Source: Plumapathes pennacea (lineage: Eukaryota; Cnidaria; Anthozoa; Antipatharia; Myriopathidae). From it: a stretch of DNA of 64,000 nucleotides. Shown one piece after another: positions 25,053-37,400 of this stretch. Each line of letters opens with the position of its first letter. Position 1 is the first letter of the stretch. The translations under genes and the position numbers were made by a program. Location of the stretch: the NCBI GenBank assembly GCA_964036295.1, contig OZ038462.1, forward strand, positions 18,791,264 through 18,855,263. Reading direction: 5' to 3'. Under the pieces are notes generated by a model that saw only the letters and a list, made by a program, of their open reading frames with translations, was not told where the DNA came from and did no database searches.

Positions 25053-25468
25053 GGGGGAGAGGGGGGGACTCCCTCAAATTTAGTATGGGGGTGTGCCGCT
25101 GAGTCCCTGTGACTCTGACCCTGCTCCAGAGTAAAGAAAGGCAATTTTTCTACCCTGTTCCAGACAAAATGGTGAAAATAGATATCCTGTTCCAAACTAG
25201 AGGGCTTGAATAAACATGTGGCGTTGCGTGATTTACAGCAACAGTTCAGAGCTGTTTTGCAGCGACAGACTTGACTATAAGTCATCAAAGATTCTGGCAG
25301 GAAGAAATATCAACCCTGTTTCATAGCCAAACTGAACGAAAAGTATACACTGTCCTAAAGAGAAACGGTGATTTGCATACCCTGTTCCACAGTCGAAGAG
25401 GCGAAAAGTATACCCTGTTGAGCGGCACATGCCCGTATAGCCCATATATGGGAGTGCACTCCCCGGGC
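25053..25468 (+). repeat. G-tract repeat element, copy D (CCCTGTTCCAGAC subfamily)
   Basis: It starts GAGGGGGGGACTCCC and has GGGGGTGTGCCGCTGAG. Several units of the form ACCCTGTTCCAGAC or ACCCTGTTTCATAG follow at intervals, and it ends GAGCGGCACATGCCCGTA and GGGAGTGCACTCCCCGGG. The order of parts matches the copy at 7617, but the unit consensus differs (GTTCC versus ATTTC), so this is a separate subfamily. Confidence 0.6.
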
Positions 25469-26529
25469 AGGACACAGGGTTGCCTTTCTTACAATTCACA
25501 ACAAAGTGTTATTCATGACAGCGCCAGCCAATTCACACTGGTTTTTGGCTCAAAGCTGGATCTCAGTTAGGCCTCCATGATGAGAAATGCCCGTAAGCAA
25601 CGACTTTCCTTAAGCGACCACTTGAAGCCGAACGAAGGGTGATCTCTTACGGGAGGTTTTATTGTAGACGGTTTAACCCATATGTGTGTCAGTTTCATTC
25701 ACAAAAGACCTTTGGCGGGAAAGTGAGCGGGCAAGTCAGGTTTCTTAACTTAGCTGAGCGTCAGTCGCTCCATCCGTGCTTCCTTGCATCGAAACGAAGC
25801 CTGCCCTTCTGCTGACCATGTTAACTTGTCGGTGTGTTAGGAAGATAGGAATTATGCAGACAAGCAGGGATGGGATCCAGAGGCAGGATTAGTTACAAAC
25901 GAGGTATAAGACAGTTTGTGCGATTAGTTTTTGCATTCATGGGCTTGGATCCCGTTCTTGACGGCGCTCTCATTTTGTTAGCTCTGACGTATGTTGAGTA
26001 TCTACAAGACCACCTGAATAGCTCGTCCGTCGGCCCTAGTGGGCTTTGCTTGTTACCCGGTCCCTAGCTTAGCACTACATGCCAAGGACTCAGCCAGCCA
26101 GAAAATCGATGAGAATTTCATCTTTTTTCTTGAATGATTCAATAAAACCCGTTTTGGATGCCTCTTCTCAACCGTTTTCAGGCTCTTTTACCTACCCCGC
26201 CAAGAGCCTGGGAAAGACGATGGCCTCGTGTTTGCCAAACATTTTTTTACGCGTTAAACTGATAGATTGGGTAGAAAAAGAAATTGAGGTAATTGCTTTT
26301 GAGAATTGCACTTATTTGTAATTGAAGCGTCATTTCTAACTAAAGCTACTGGTATTGGTGGCACACATATCAATGTAAACGGCATAACTAAAGGGTTTCG
26401 AAGGGAACGGCGTGTTTTGATGTGAATAGGGTTTTCTTTTTCTCTTTCACACTTACAAAAGCGACTTAACCCTTTCATTGGATTTAACCTAGAGAACTTC
26501 CCGACTACTGAACGTTACATTAAACCTGA
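25469..26529. other. Gene-free stretch
   Basis: No conserved coding sequence is visible. Frames of 65 to 80 codons are present but carry no domain, and their boundaries do not coincide with splice signals I trust. Confidence 0.4.
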
Positions 26530-26785
26530 AGGTGTCATCACTCTGAAGTAAAAGCTCGCTATGAGTACTGGCTCGCTTCTAATAACAGTGTTTAATTCTA
26601 ACTATGAACATTAAAATGAAACCTAAAGGTGTTACCATTCAAATGAAAGCTCTCAATGAGTACATTCTATACCAGCAATGTTCACTTCCCACTCCTGAAC
26701 CATCAAATGAAACCAGTAAAGGTGTGACCACTCAAGTCAGAAAGCTCTCAATGAGTAAATTCTGATAGAAGTGTTCAGTTCCCAC
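26530..26785 (+). repeat. Tandem ~90-bp repeat, about three units
   Basis: Each unit runs through ATGAAACCTAAAGGTGT, CCATTCAAATGAAAGCTCTC and AATGAGTACATTCT, then AGCAATGTTCACTTCC. Corresponding points at about 26589, 26679 and 26772 give a period of 90-93 bp. Related single units occur at about 20167, 20935-21115 and 54075-54160. Confidence 0.65.
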
Positions 26786-27831
26786 GTCGATGTTAAGTGG
26801 AATTCATGTTTTTCAGTGCGTTTGTAGTAATGTTTACTGGTGTGGACAGCCGAAACATGGGAGCCCTCAGAACTCCGCTTTCACCTCTTAAGATGACTTC
26901 TTTCAACCGAGTCAGGTTGTCTGGCTTCAGTTTTTCGCGGCTCGGATCACGAAAACATATTGGCTCGCCAAGTTCGAGTACCCGCGAGCCACTCGGGCGA
27001 AGGAAAAAAAATACATATCACGCTGAATATCGATTGAAGCTAATCAGGTCTTTGCCTGTTTTAAGCGGTGGATTGTACCGTTATATGGACCTCCGCAATT
27101 TCCGCTTCTTTTCATTCAGAAGCCGCGATAGGTCTTTTGTTTGTGCACTAAGCTGAGAATTTGTCCCAAAACACAGCTACTTGTGCTGCATGCTTTTACT
27201 TTTCATAATAAAGGCGTGGGGAGCATTCGTAAACTATGACGTCTATCAAGGAGTCCTCTTCAGCCAAGTCTCTCAAATCGATTAGATTTCATGGCAATTC
27301 TGCCTCTTGGCAAAAGATTTCACAGTCGTCCACCAAATGAGATGGAAAAATTATTTTGACGAACGATTAAACCCGGAAAGGCCTTTGTTTTACTGACGCC
27401 AGAAAGTCGGGCAAGCCCCACATGGCTGTCAGTTCACATCCCAAACAAACACGAGTGTGAAATAACTCTCATAAATCTGATCACAGCTAGAATGAGTGGG
27501 CCATCACATGATCACTATAACTCAGCGCTTTCTGTATACTTACAAATCTATCCGGAGCCCAGCACAACGTCGCGGTGATAAGCTGTATAAAACACAAAAA
27601 AATTCCCCACTGCTTCGCGGCGCCTCTTTCAGGCTTCTGACTGAGTCACGCGGTAAGCGCGACTAAGTCCTGATGTTGTGCGTTGACGCCCCCGGATCGA
27701 TTGTCGGTATTTATATGTCTACAGCGTTGGTTTGCGTGAGTATCGGTACAGAAAGTGAGACGTTATGAGAACGGCATCACGTGCGCGTGAGTGATTGGGT
27801 GCACTAAGTCTCTTCCTTGACCTCTGTAGAG
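26786..27831. other. Gene-free stretch
   Basis: A 119-codon frame at 26797-27156 is serine/arginine-rich in its 3' half but has no domain or flanking splice site that persuades me. Nothing else is recognised. Confidence 0.35.
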
Positions 27832-28282
27832 TTTCATCAAGGCTATATACCGGCCAATGTGCGTGATTTAGTGCCCGATTTTTGAGTGGATGTCTTGCAG
27901 TATTTCCACGGGTTACCATTCGTCTGATAAGGTGTTAAAAATGCTCTTGTGGCTTCCTATCTAATCGTTAAAGTTTTTCCAAGGTTTTGATTGCTCTGCG
28001 CGCAAGTGAAACTGGTTACCGGTGAACGCGGATAGCTAAAGGAATTGAATGTACATTTTGTACATTTCATTAAGGCTGTATACCCGTGCGTGTGATTTAG
28101 CGCCTGGTTTTCGAGTGGATGTCTCGCAGTATTTCCACGGGTTACACTGGTCTGATAAGGTGCTTAAAAGCTCAATGAATATATTGGCTTTCAATCGTTA
28201 CGTTTTCCAAGGTTTTGACTCAGTCGCGAGTGAAAACTGATAACCGGTGAATGAAAGGAGTAGAATGTACAGTTTGTACACT
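27832..28282 (+). repeat. Direct tandem duplication with a 233-bp period
   Basis: Copy 1 is 27832-28064 and copy 2 starts at 28065. Shared landmarks are TTTCATCAAGGC versus TTTCATTAAGGC, GAGTGGATGTCTTGCAGTAT versus GAGTGGATGTCTCGCAGTAT, ATTTCCACGGGTTAC in both, GTCTGATAAGGTG in both, and CCAAGGTTTTGA in both. Each copy closes on GAATGTACA..TTGTAC. The copies differ by substitutions and small indels. Confidence 0.75.
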
Positions 28283-29074
28283 GAAGTCTGGAGGGCGTGG
28301 CAGTGAAGATCGAAAGCAATTTTGTTTTCGATATCGCCCATCAGATCTGTGATCAATACGCAGATTTTCTGTCTCGCAGTGTCACTTAACCCGAGGTCTT
28401 GTGATCACGAGAAGGCAACTAAATCATTCTAAATATCAACAATTCATCGTCCTCCTATTCTTCTCTTCTGGCATGATCAACACCTTTGTTTTATCTGGCT
28501 TAAGGGATTCGAGGTGCCGACTATGGTATAGTGAATCCCTTTGAGAAGGATTAAGTGAATTAAGAGTGTATATCGCTATTCGCGGCAGAGTTAGTCATAT
28601 ATTATTTTTGTACTGAACAAGGAATTACTGTATAGAAATTAGGTGTAAAACAGTCTGTCTGTCTCTATATATTGCCATATCGCTTGCTGTTCCTTTACTG
28701 TGCACGTAATTAAAATGAAAACCTAGTGAGCTAAATCAGTTGGAATGACAGGCAAAATTCACTAACGTCCAAAATATCAATAAAGGCTAGTAAATTGTGT
28801 GACACAAATTTAAAGCTCTCCGCAATTGATTGAATACGTTCTAATATTAACAATGACGTTATTGTGGAGCTGGCTACGTGCTCTTTCCTCAATTCTAATC
28901 TTCTTCTTCTTTTTTACTTTTTTATTTTTTCTATCTCATTGACGAGTTGGTTTAGGCATACAGTATACATATAATATAGTTATATAGTTAATGTAATTCT
29001 TGCCCCATTGAGTTTGCAGTCCCGTTAGTCGTTATACTGATTTTTCTTTCACAGAAAATTATTTGATCTTGTAG
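28283..29074. other. Gene-free stretch before a candidate exon
   Basis: No coding exon is supported. The final bases form a plausible 3' splice site (TTGATCTTGTAG at 29063-29074). Confidence 0.4.
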
Positions 29075-29239
29075 GATTCTGTACGCCGAATTCAACAGAA
29101 CGAAGCCCACTCAGGGTCAGAAACTGACCAGCTCTCGAATAGAATTATGCTTTCATCTAATCAAGAATTCTACAACAGAGTAACTAACGCCCTACACTCC
29201 CCACGTCAAGGACCAACTCCTCTTTTCGGAAAACTTTAA
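29075..29239 (+). CDS. Candidate terminal exon of an unrecognised gene
   Basis: After an acceptor (ATTTGATCTTGTAG) there is an open stretch of 54 codons ending in TAA. It starts DSVRRIQQNEAHSGSETDQL and ends HSPRQGPTPLFGKL. The polar, helix-prone composition looks like real protein, unlike the surrounding AT-rich DNA. There is no start codon within a plausible distance, so it would be a last exon (phase 0). I could not find the preceding exons, which should lie upstream on the plus strand. A second frame is also open for 35 codons, so the call is tentative. Confidence 0.35.
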   Translation, partial: DSVRRIQQNEAHSGSETDQLSNRIMLSSNQEFYNRVTNALHSPRQGPTPLFGKL

Positions 29240-30560
29240 AACTTGGCTTCAGGTGTTGTCTTTATAATTATTGAAGAAAAAGTTTCAAGTACTCCCAGCA
29301 ACATAAAGTAAATTTACATGAAGTTTTGAATTTGATTTTGTTTTCCCGTACCTGCAGTTCCTCGTCGATGGCTCTGCATCGGGCTAGGCCCGGGAACCAT
29401 GCATAAAGGCCAAGGAAACTACAACATGGTTGGCGACTGCAACAGAGTGAGGCGACCGACACACTGTCGTTTCAGTCTTTATGCCGTAAGGAAACTGTTA
29501 TACTGTCAGTAATAGCCTGATGGTCTCTGAAGCTTTTATGCAACCTTACCTTTCAGACATACGCAGAGTAAAATACGGCTGACTCTTTTAGTTTGAACAC
29601 ACGCGAACACGTTGCTGTCGCCGGTCGGCGAGTGGTTCGCCTGACAGACTCTGCCTCCCTTTTGGGTGTGAACCAGAGTTCTGACGATAGATTAGCAACT
29701 CTGGCAATATAATTGACTCCCAATCTGTTCAAGGTACGCATTTAGCCGACTATTATTGGGTCCGACCATCTTTGGAACGTCTGGGGGCGAGGAGCAATTA
29801 GTGCCGTGGCTGCACCCCATAGTGCAATGTTGAACTTTCTCTGTGCTTATACCAAAGCCAAAGAAGCCTTGTTTACGGTGACCGTAGACGAGATTAATCG
29901 ATTAACATAACGTGAAGTATTATCCTCGTGAAACTTGCCCTTAATTTAAAAGAGACTATTATATGATGAATGAAACCAGACGAAGTTAATAAGTACATAG
30001 TATATGGTGTAAGCAAAACTTACTTTGAATTGAGAGTAGTACAGATACAGAAAAAAACCCGAGAACAATATGTTTTAGTAGTTTATTCGAGGAAAAATTC
30101 GTTGGGAAATAGAAAGAATACGAGCTGTTGAAAAATGTTCCTCCAACGACTTGGAATGGTGATGTTCGATTTTGATCCTTGATCCGCCTTACCCTCTTGA
30201 ACCAAACTGCTGTATTTGTCTTAATACACCCGGTACTCCAACGAAACTAAGACCTGTAACACTGGTTACATTCATGCGGGACTGATCTACAATTTGGTTC
30301 ATTAATCATTTCCGGACCCAGCGCGAGGGGGTGATGCCCGGTTCCGTATATGTAAAAGCCGGTATTTGTTGAGCGGCAATTGTACGTGTCGGTATAGTTT
30401 CCCGGGCCATTATAAGAAACTGTTGACTCAAAAGTATTGGAAGATGATAATTTGTTTCTGAATGATACAATAAAAGGTTTTTCAGTCTTTTCAGTTGTTT
30501 AGCGCTCGGTGGATTGATATTAGAACTGTAAACCAATCGCCATCGGCATCGTGTGGACCA
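29240..30560. other. Gene-free stretch
   Basis: No gene is recognised. The 62- to 76-codon frames on the minus strand show no domain. Confidence 0.4.
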
Positions 30561-30564
30561 GTCT

Positions 30565-30625
30565 GGCCCGGGTTTTTTTTCCGCTCGATCAGCTAATCCT
30601 GGGTTAGTCCAGGATAATCTGTCTG
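30565..30625 (+). repeat. Partial end of the GGCCCGG-terminus MITE family
   Basis: GGCCCGGGTTTTTTTTCCG, followed by GCTAATCCTGGGTTAGTCC, resembles the left end of the complete element at 53036-53275 (GGGCCCGGTTTTTC, then GCTAATCCTGGATTAGG). The right end is not found. Confidence 0.45.
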
Positions 30626-31842
30626 CAAAATTTGCGCACAGACCAATTATAAACTCAAAACATGCATGTCAAGGAGGTCGTGTTGTGCGGAATGCAACCG
30701 TCTTGTTTTCAACCTGCCCCCCTTCCATGCAGGCAAGGAAGGAAAATGTAGTCTCCGAACACACTGTACGTGTAGCATAAATTGATTTCCTAACTGATTT
30801 GTGCATCAGTTGTATATTCTGCTGTGGCTCAATGCAAGATTGAGGTCGGCTTTATTTCGACAAGTGGAAGGCGCTAAATATATAGAGCACCCCCAAACCA
30901 GGACACTACCATAATCTCAAGCCCTTGAATTTAAATATACATTTCCTAGCTTTAGGGTAGAGCTTTAGAGTTAGCTTCCTTTCCTTCTCACCTCTATCTC
31001 GAGGAGAAAAAATAAATAAATAAATAAAAAAATAAAAAGAGTGAAAATAAAATTAAAATTAAGTTCGATTGGGGCTATTCCGGAATAGGAATAGCTAATA
31101 AAATGACCCAAATTGTTGCTTGTTTTGGGGAAATTTTAGTTAGAAATTATTTTGAAACTGCTTCACGCTGGCATTTCGAATAGCAACTGATGCAATCTGT
31201 GCCCAAGTCAGCTCCAAACCAAAGAAATTTACCGATCAACATCGCTATAAGTAAGCACATGAGTTTTATTTTAGGTTTGCGGGTGTAGGAACATTCAAGG
31301 ATTTTAATCGGCAGATGGAGAGTATCAGATAAGTCGTACATAACTTATTACTATATAACAGTTTTATAATAATATAATTATTGCTGCTCTTCCCGCTACT
31401 TTTTGCTTTGCTCTCTCCAGTGGTGTTTAATATATTCGTAACAAGCGTCTCCGCCTAGAAACGTCTGAACTCTCGAGTTATATCTCAAATGGAAGCTTTG
31501 TGACTAAACTATAAGTGGCATGAGTTTCATTTGCTAATATCACCATTTCACAAAGACTCCGTTGTCTCTGTAAGATGACTATACCGCTCAGGGAGTCGGA
31601 GCGACAGACTTTCTGAAGACTAATTTCTATGTATCCGGACCGTCACCAGACAACTAATCCCCTCCTGGGTTAGACAGGAATCGGGTCAAGAGCCGAAGCA
31701 CTCGGCCCCCGCGAGAGGCGGGTGCCAGCAATTAATGGCTAATACAAAACAATATGTAGTATCCGTGAAAGCGGTGGCGAATTTCTATAAGCCCGCATCC
31801 TGGTCTATCTATAAGTAACGAGTTTTTTTTTATTTTTTTATT

Positions 31843-31873
<31 letters not shown>

Positions 31874-32690
31874 TTTTTTCAGTGTCAAACTAAATAAGTC
31901 AGTGATCATGAGGTATGGGGGCGGCAGCAGCGAGAACATTATGTGAGCTAACACGTGCTTATTATATTTTTAGGCATTAGCCGCGCAAGCCTTCACCAGC
32001 AGTGACCAAGCAGATTTCTGTCTGACCGCGAAATTAGTTCCTGTCTCACACCTTGGAAGCTTTGAGCGTTGGCACGAATCAAAGTCAATTTCTCGGCTTC
32101 CGTTTAAGTACATAGTAGTTTAATTACTACAGAAAAATCCTTTGAAGTATGTACAGGTGTGTGTATGTGTCTTTAGTCCGCTTGCGTGCTGTCCCGTTCG
32201 GAAGACTTATATTCTCGAATATCTTTTTTTTTTAGTTTCCGGTCATGCACGAAACAAAAAACAGTGGAAGTAGAAATACCTTAACAAATACAAAAGAAGT
32301 CTTGTTTTCAGTCGAATTTTGATGTGATATTGGTATTTTGACTTCGAGACAGATCATGGTATAATTTTAGCCCAAACGAAGGGCTCCGGACGGCATAAAT
32401 ATCGCTTTAAACTGACATGATCTTCATGAAAAGTTGGTTTTGTACAAGATGAGTACAGCGGTAGAACAGCCAAATTGAGGCCTGTAAACAACAAGGAAGA
32501 ACTCAAATTCATGACGTGTTGAGATTCCGCATTGGAGACTTTGCGTGCCAGAGTTTAACCGCAGCATGACAGGCAATGCAATCCCTTCCATCAGCCGAAT
32601 AATTATAACTAAGTGTTGCTCTTTAATTTCCAATATAAATATTTAGGGCTAAGCACCAGGTTTGTTATGTTCTAAAATTTTCGACAGCTT
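30626..32690. other. Gene-free stretch with microsatellite
   Basis: No coding sequence is supported. An (AAAT)n tract lies near 31010-31055, and a longer (TTTA)n tract at about 31822-31879. Confidence 0.45.
31822..31879 (+). repeat. (TTTA)n microsatellite
   Basis: A T-rich lead-in is followed by about nine TTTA units. Confidence 0.8.
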
Positions 32691-32830
32691 CTACAATCAT
32701 GGTCAAAATTGTTGGGACGATTTCAAGTTTACCCCCTCCCCCCATTCAGTGCTGGGTAGCTGAGCATGGTTAGGCTTATGGCTGCTCAACGGGCCGACAT
32801 TGGATGGAGGGGAGGGGAGGGACCTGAAAC
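32691..32830 (+). repeat. Fragment of a Tc1/mariner-like MITE
   Basis: CTACAATCATGGTCAAAATT, then GTTGGGAC, and further in CCCCCTCCCCCCATTCAGTG with CTGG. The same order is seen at 63776 (CTACAATCCTGGTCAAAAGT, then GTGGGACAC and CCCCCTCCCCCGAACAATGC). I could not find the right-hand inverted end here, so the copy is truncated or diverged. Confidence 0.45.
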
Positions 32831-34309
32831 AAGAAATATAAGACCCCCACAGGTTGTACAGATTTACATTGTGCTCCGGATGTGCGCATGAGGCAATGAA
32901 AGAACTGAATGATTTAATACTTAGTTACTTTGAATGTGGCAGATTTTGTTAGTGTTGTTATCGTTAAAGAAGTTGGAGATAGCAAGTAAGCTGAAGGGCA
33001 GATGCCACCTTTTTCACGCTGAAAGCATTGTTCCTTCCCACAATGGATAAGTTCGCATTCACTATTTTCCGTATATATTCACCGGTTTTCGTGCCTAACC
33101 ACAAGGGTTTCTGGGATCGAAGAAGTGTGTACAGCGCGCGATATCGGAAAACAAAACAGCACCAAGTTTTTCTAAAAAATCTAACAACTTTAACCTCAAC
33201 TACAAGCATATGTCACATTGATATTATAATTGTCGTCGTGCCACGACACTACGGTGCAAACGTCTTTTTACGGTCACTTTCTTTGAATTTGGTAAAGCTC
33301 GCGTTCACGTTTGAACGATTTTCTTCGAAGCTCCTAAGCGTAACGTGGGTAAATAAAGTATTGTATTGTATTGTAACTTCAATCAGCCCGCACGAGGTTA
33401 CATAGTCATTTTCTCTTACCACTTACCAGTTTTTTTGTTTTCTTTTGTTTGTTTGTTTGTTTGTTTGTTTTAATTTTGGTTTTAACCATTCCAAACCACT
33501 GAAGCCACGTTACATCATAAAGTAAGTAACCTGAAACGTTTCAAACACACCACTGGATTGTAACGTACCTATGATTCTTTCCTTTGGGTGATCGTTTCCT
33601 GTCCCGACTGCTTTGCAGTTTGGCCCAGCAGGGATTTAGGAGCAACAATTTTTGTGTTGATTTCACTCGTGAGTCTGAGGTCAATGCCAGGACTGGTAGA
33701 GTGTGTTTCCGGCTGAACTGCGGGAAAATAAATGCTTTTGTCGGCCAACTGGGTAAACAAAATTCCACTCAGGCTAAAAATAACGATCGATGTTTATCTT
33801 TTCAGCTATAGTTGTTTGCACACTGCTAATTACTCTGTCTGATTTCAACCATGTTTTTTTTTCCCGGTAGAAGATTGCACAAAACGTGACGTTTGGTTTG
33901 ATTCTGGTTAGGCGATAAAGTTCTATCGGTCAATTTTAGTCCCTGAATATCGAATGTACCAATGGAATTTAACCCGATTTATACAGACTTACTCAAAACT
34001 GAAAAAATTCTTTTTCCTTTCAATCATGGACAGCAGTAAAGGTCAATGCTATGCACTATCAAATCTCGTTGTAATGGGCGGCTCATCTTCGTCCGTTTCT
34101 ATAAAAATATACAACATTCCCGAAAACCGGCCGTTCTTCACTCAGCTACACAGTTGGGCTCTGTGGATTCAAAACATTCTTCTAGTGCTGTGGCGCCAGA
34201 GTGTTCTTTTGTTTTTTAGGCTGTCCAGATCATCGATGGCGCGGCAGAACAGCCCCAGAGACATGGCTCAGCTATGACAGAGTCAGAAGCAAAACTTGAT
34301 TCAGTGCGA
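32831..34309. other. Gene-free stretch
   Basis: No gene is recognised. AATAAAGTATTGTATTGTAT at about 33353-33372 looks like the short tandem 3' tail of a retroposon. A (TTTG)n tract lies at about 33438-33470. Confidence 0.4.
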
Positions 34310-34440
34310 TGATTAAGGAAATTAAGGAAGTGGGGATGGCGTTTCCTCGCAGGTCTAATTGGTTTCTTTTTCAAAGTAAAACCAACGTGAATTTCTTTTG
34401 TTTTTCTTGTTTTGTTTTTTCGTTTTTTGTTTTTTGTTTT
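34310..34440 (+). repeat. Fragment of a dispersed repeat (family of 44103 and 46139)
   Basis: ATGGCGTTTCCTCGCAGG, then ATTGGTTTCTTTTTCAAAGT and AAAACCAACGTGAATT, match the middle of the two fuller copies at 44103-44400 and 46139-46420. A T/G-rich tract follows. Confidence 0.5.
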
Positions 34441-37400
34441 AGCTCAAATATGGGCAGTTGATGCGTGTGACAGTCGATCTGTTGCTCCGATCTCATAATA
34501 TGGTATTTCTGGAATGCATGTGGGGAAAAAAACTACTGGAAGTCAACAGCTCTATCACCCAACGAGGAAAAGTGTTTAAATGAAAAACTAGCCCAGTTCG
34601 TGACTATGCTTAGGATGCAAAACAGATGGTCAGAGAGAATATCTGGGAACCAGGGCATGCGGTTTAATGAATCAACAGCGGAAAAGACCGACTCTTTCAG
34701 CCGGAAGTGTGTAACTAAGAAAATCGTAGAATTTAGTTCCCAACACGAAAAAGCGTAATCAATCGCGATCGACGAAAAGTATACGTAAGAAGCACTTTTA
34801 GGTCAAAAGAAAATAATCTTAGTCAATGATTGTGCGTCGAATAGAAGTAGGCTATTGCTTTCGGGGGCCCTAAAATTAGCGGATCAACAGATTTCGGTGC
34901 GCAAAAGACTGCGGTTGGAAGGGCCCCTTAAAGAACATTTTTCGACCAAACTGACAGGTAGCAGCAAGAATCCTTCGCAATCTGGGCTAAAGTTAGTCCG
35001 GTTGCTTTTAATTTATTCCCTGACCTTATTTGGCTTCAGGTTTTCGTATTTTTCATGGCGAGAGAAAATCAGTCGCCATGAAGGAATTCAGTGCTTAGGC
35101 GGCTGTCAGACTGTGCGGCTCCATAACAACCGAACTCGTCGGAAATTTGTATAGTAAGACGAAGAAATATGTGTAAAATGTTTCCTAAACTTGGTTTTTC
35201 GATTTCCGTCTCTGCACTGACATATGTAGAAAAGACGTTGAAATAATTGTCGAAGACAAATAATAATAATTATAATAATATTCATTCGTCTAACATCTAT
35301 TGCCTTTATGTTTAAATTGTTCATTGAGAATTTGGCCCTGTTTTGCTGATAGCACAGCATTTCAAGCATCTGTCCACTTGAAAGATTTAAATCACGCGTT
35401 TAGCCAGACCGGGCGATAATGCGTTCAATCCACCTATAAGTCAGTATTGTAGGAACAGTGTAGCCAAAACACCATAATTTATATAATTAGTTTTACATGA
35501 CACAGGGCCCCTCTGCATACCAGCCTCGTTTCTGAATGGGCTGACTCTGTATAAACAGTAAAGTTACCTTACCCTATATCTTTTACCACTCCCTATTTTT
35601 AAAAGATTACGACATAGTTTCAGTTCAAAAACTAAATGATATCAGCCTGCAAAGCATCTTCAAATCAGGGAAAACATAGAGTTTATGGTAATTCACTCAT
35701 ATGTATAGGAATCAATTCAACGTGGATTGTGTCACTCTAACTGTAAAGCTGGCAAAAAGGATTATCCCTCGTTTTCTCTCGGCTCATGTGAATCCCAGAT
35801 ATATGCTAAAAACTGGGAAGGTAAAAAATGAGCCGTTTAGCTTTTTATGCTGGGCCCTTAGGCCCAGCATATAATTGTTTTCACCCGAAAACCACAGCGT
35901 AGGTATCATGACAATTGGTAAAAGAAGTCCCCTTTCTAGGATTTTGAAGTTTTATTGACGTGTACGCAAAAATACTATATTTTGATTGGATATACTGTTC
36001 ACGTGCAAGTGGCGTGGAAGCTTGGCTGAGTTTCAAAGTATGTATATACTTGCGCTCTTGCGGTTTTTGTTCATTATATTTACTTTCATTTCGCATTCTT
36101 CTTCGTCCAGCTGGTTAAAACTAAGCAAAGGAAAGCAAACATAATCAAACGATACCACTTCGACAAGCTGAAGCCGCTCCCGGCCGGGTTTTTCAGCTTT
36201 AACATACGCTCGTCAAACAACCGTAAATTCATCAAAACCGCTCTGAAATAAAACAGGCCGACTGGAAATTTAGAAAGCCTGGTAGAAGAAACGCAATTTA
36301 GAAGACGAAATACAGATAAGTAATGAAGCGCAGGCTAGATTAATCGTGGCCTGTGATTAGAAACAAATGTTCGAAGTCAAACTGTCAAAATCAATTATGC
36401 ATAAAAATGAGATAAGTCACGCATACTCCCAAGCTCAAAATGTAGATTCTCTCATCCTTTTGAAGCAAATGTACGAGTGTTTGAATTATAATTTATGGTT
36501 TAATCAGGTTCGTTTGAGCAAGGTGTCAAAAGCCAAGTTCCCTATACTATAATAATTTTTTTGGGTGAGAAACTGAAAGAGAAAATTGAAGTTGATCACT
36601 CTTGGGGAGTCTTGCTCTAGTCCAGAGATTGGTTATTCAATACTTCTTATGGTGCGTGCGGACACTTGCCACACCAAACTTGAATCCCAGCATCTGTCGC
36701 TTTTTCACGCGACAAAACTTGTTACATTTATGAAACGTACGTCTTTCCAGTGTAATCACTAAAGGAGCCAGGATTAACTTTGAGCCTTCGGCAAAGTGAG
36801 GTTACATGCAGGAGCGTAATCTGATCGGTTTCCAAATGTACGAGCCGCAGAAGGCGCAAACTTCTTGGGGGTTCGGGAATATGGTTCTCTGAGTAAATGT
36901 TGAAAAACGCCATTTCCTGCCATTTCCTGAGACTCCAAATAACTTTCAGAAAATCTGACCGGTTTCCGTATTAAACCGGTTTAAACCGGTCGCGATTTGC
37001 CCCTGTGCGCAGCGGCCCACTCAGCATGATTGTGTGCATGGCGACCGGCTCAGTATTCGATATAATCCATTACAAAGCAAAACAATGAAGGCAGAACAAT
37101 AATTTTTTACCCAAACTTGCATATTCCATTGAGTACCGGGTGCACTTAATCGATCCGTTTTGACCCAACTCATTAGCCGGTCGGTGCATGGCATTCCGCA
37201 TTCATGCAAGGTCGCATTTTACATATCGATTGTTAGTTACACGCAAAGGCTGTTTAGTTCCACCCCCCTCCTTACGGATTTTGAGAAGGCGTATACGAAC
37301 ATACAGGCTGTACAGAAGATAACAGAGCTTACTTTAAATTCCCGGTGGCTTACTCGTCATGCCGATACTAGTTTCAGTGTGCGAAACCTTGTATTATGTC

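Noticed and set aside
26797-27156. 119-codon frame as an SR-type protein
   Set aside because: The serine/arginine bias is short, no RNA-binding domain accompanies it, and no supporting splice signals were seen.
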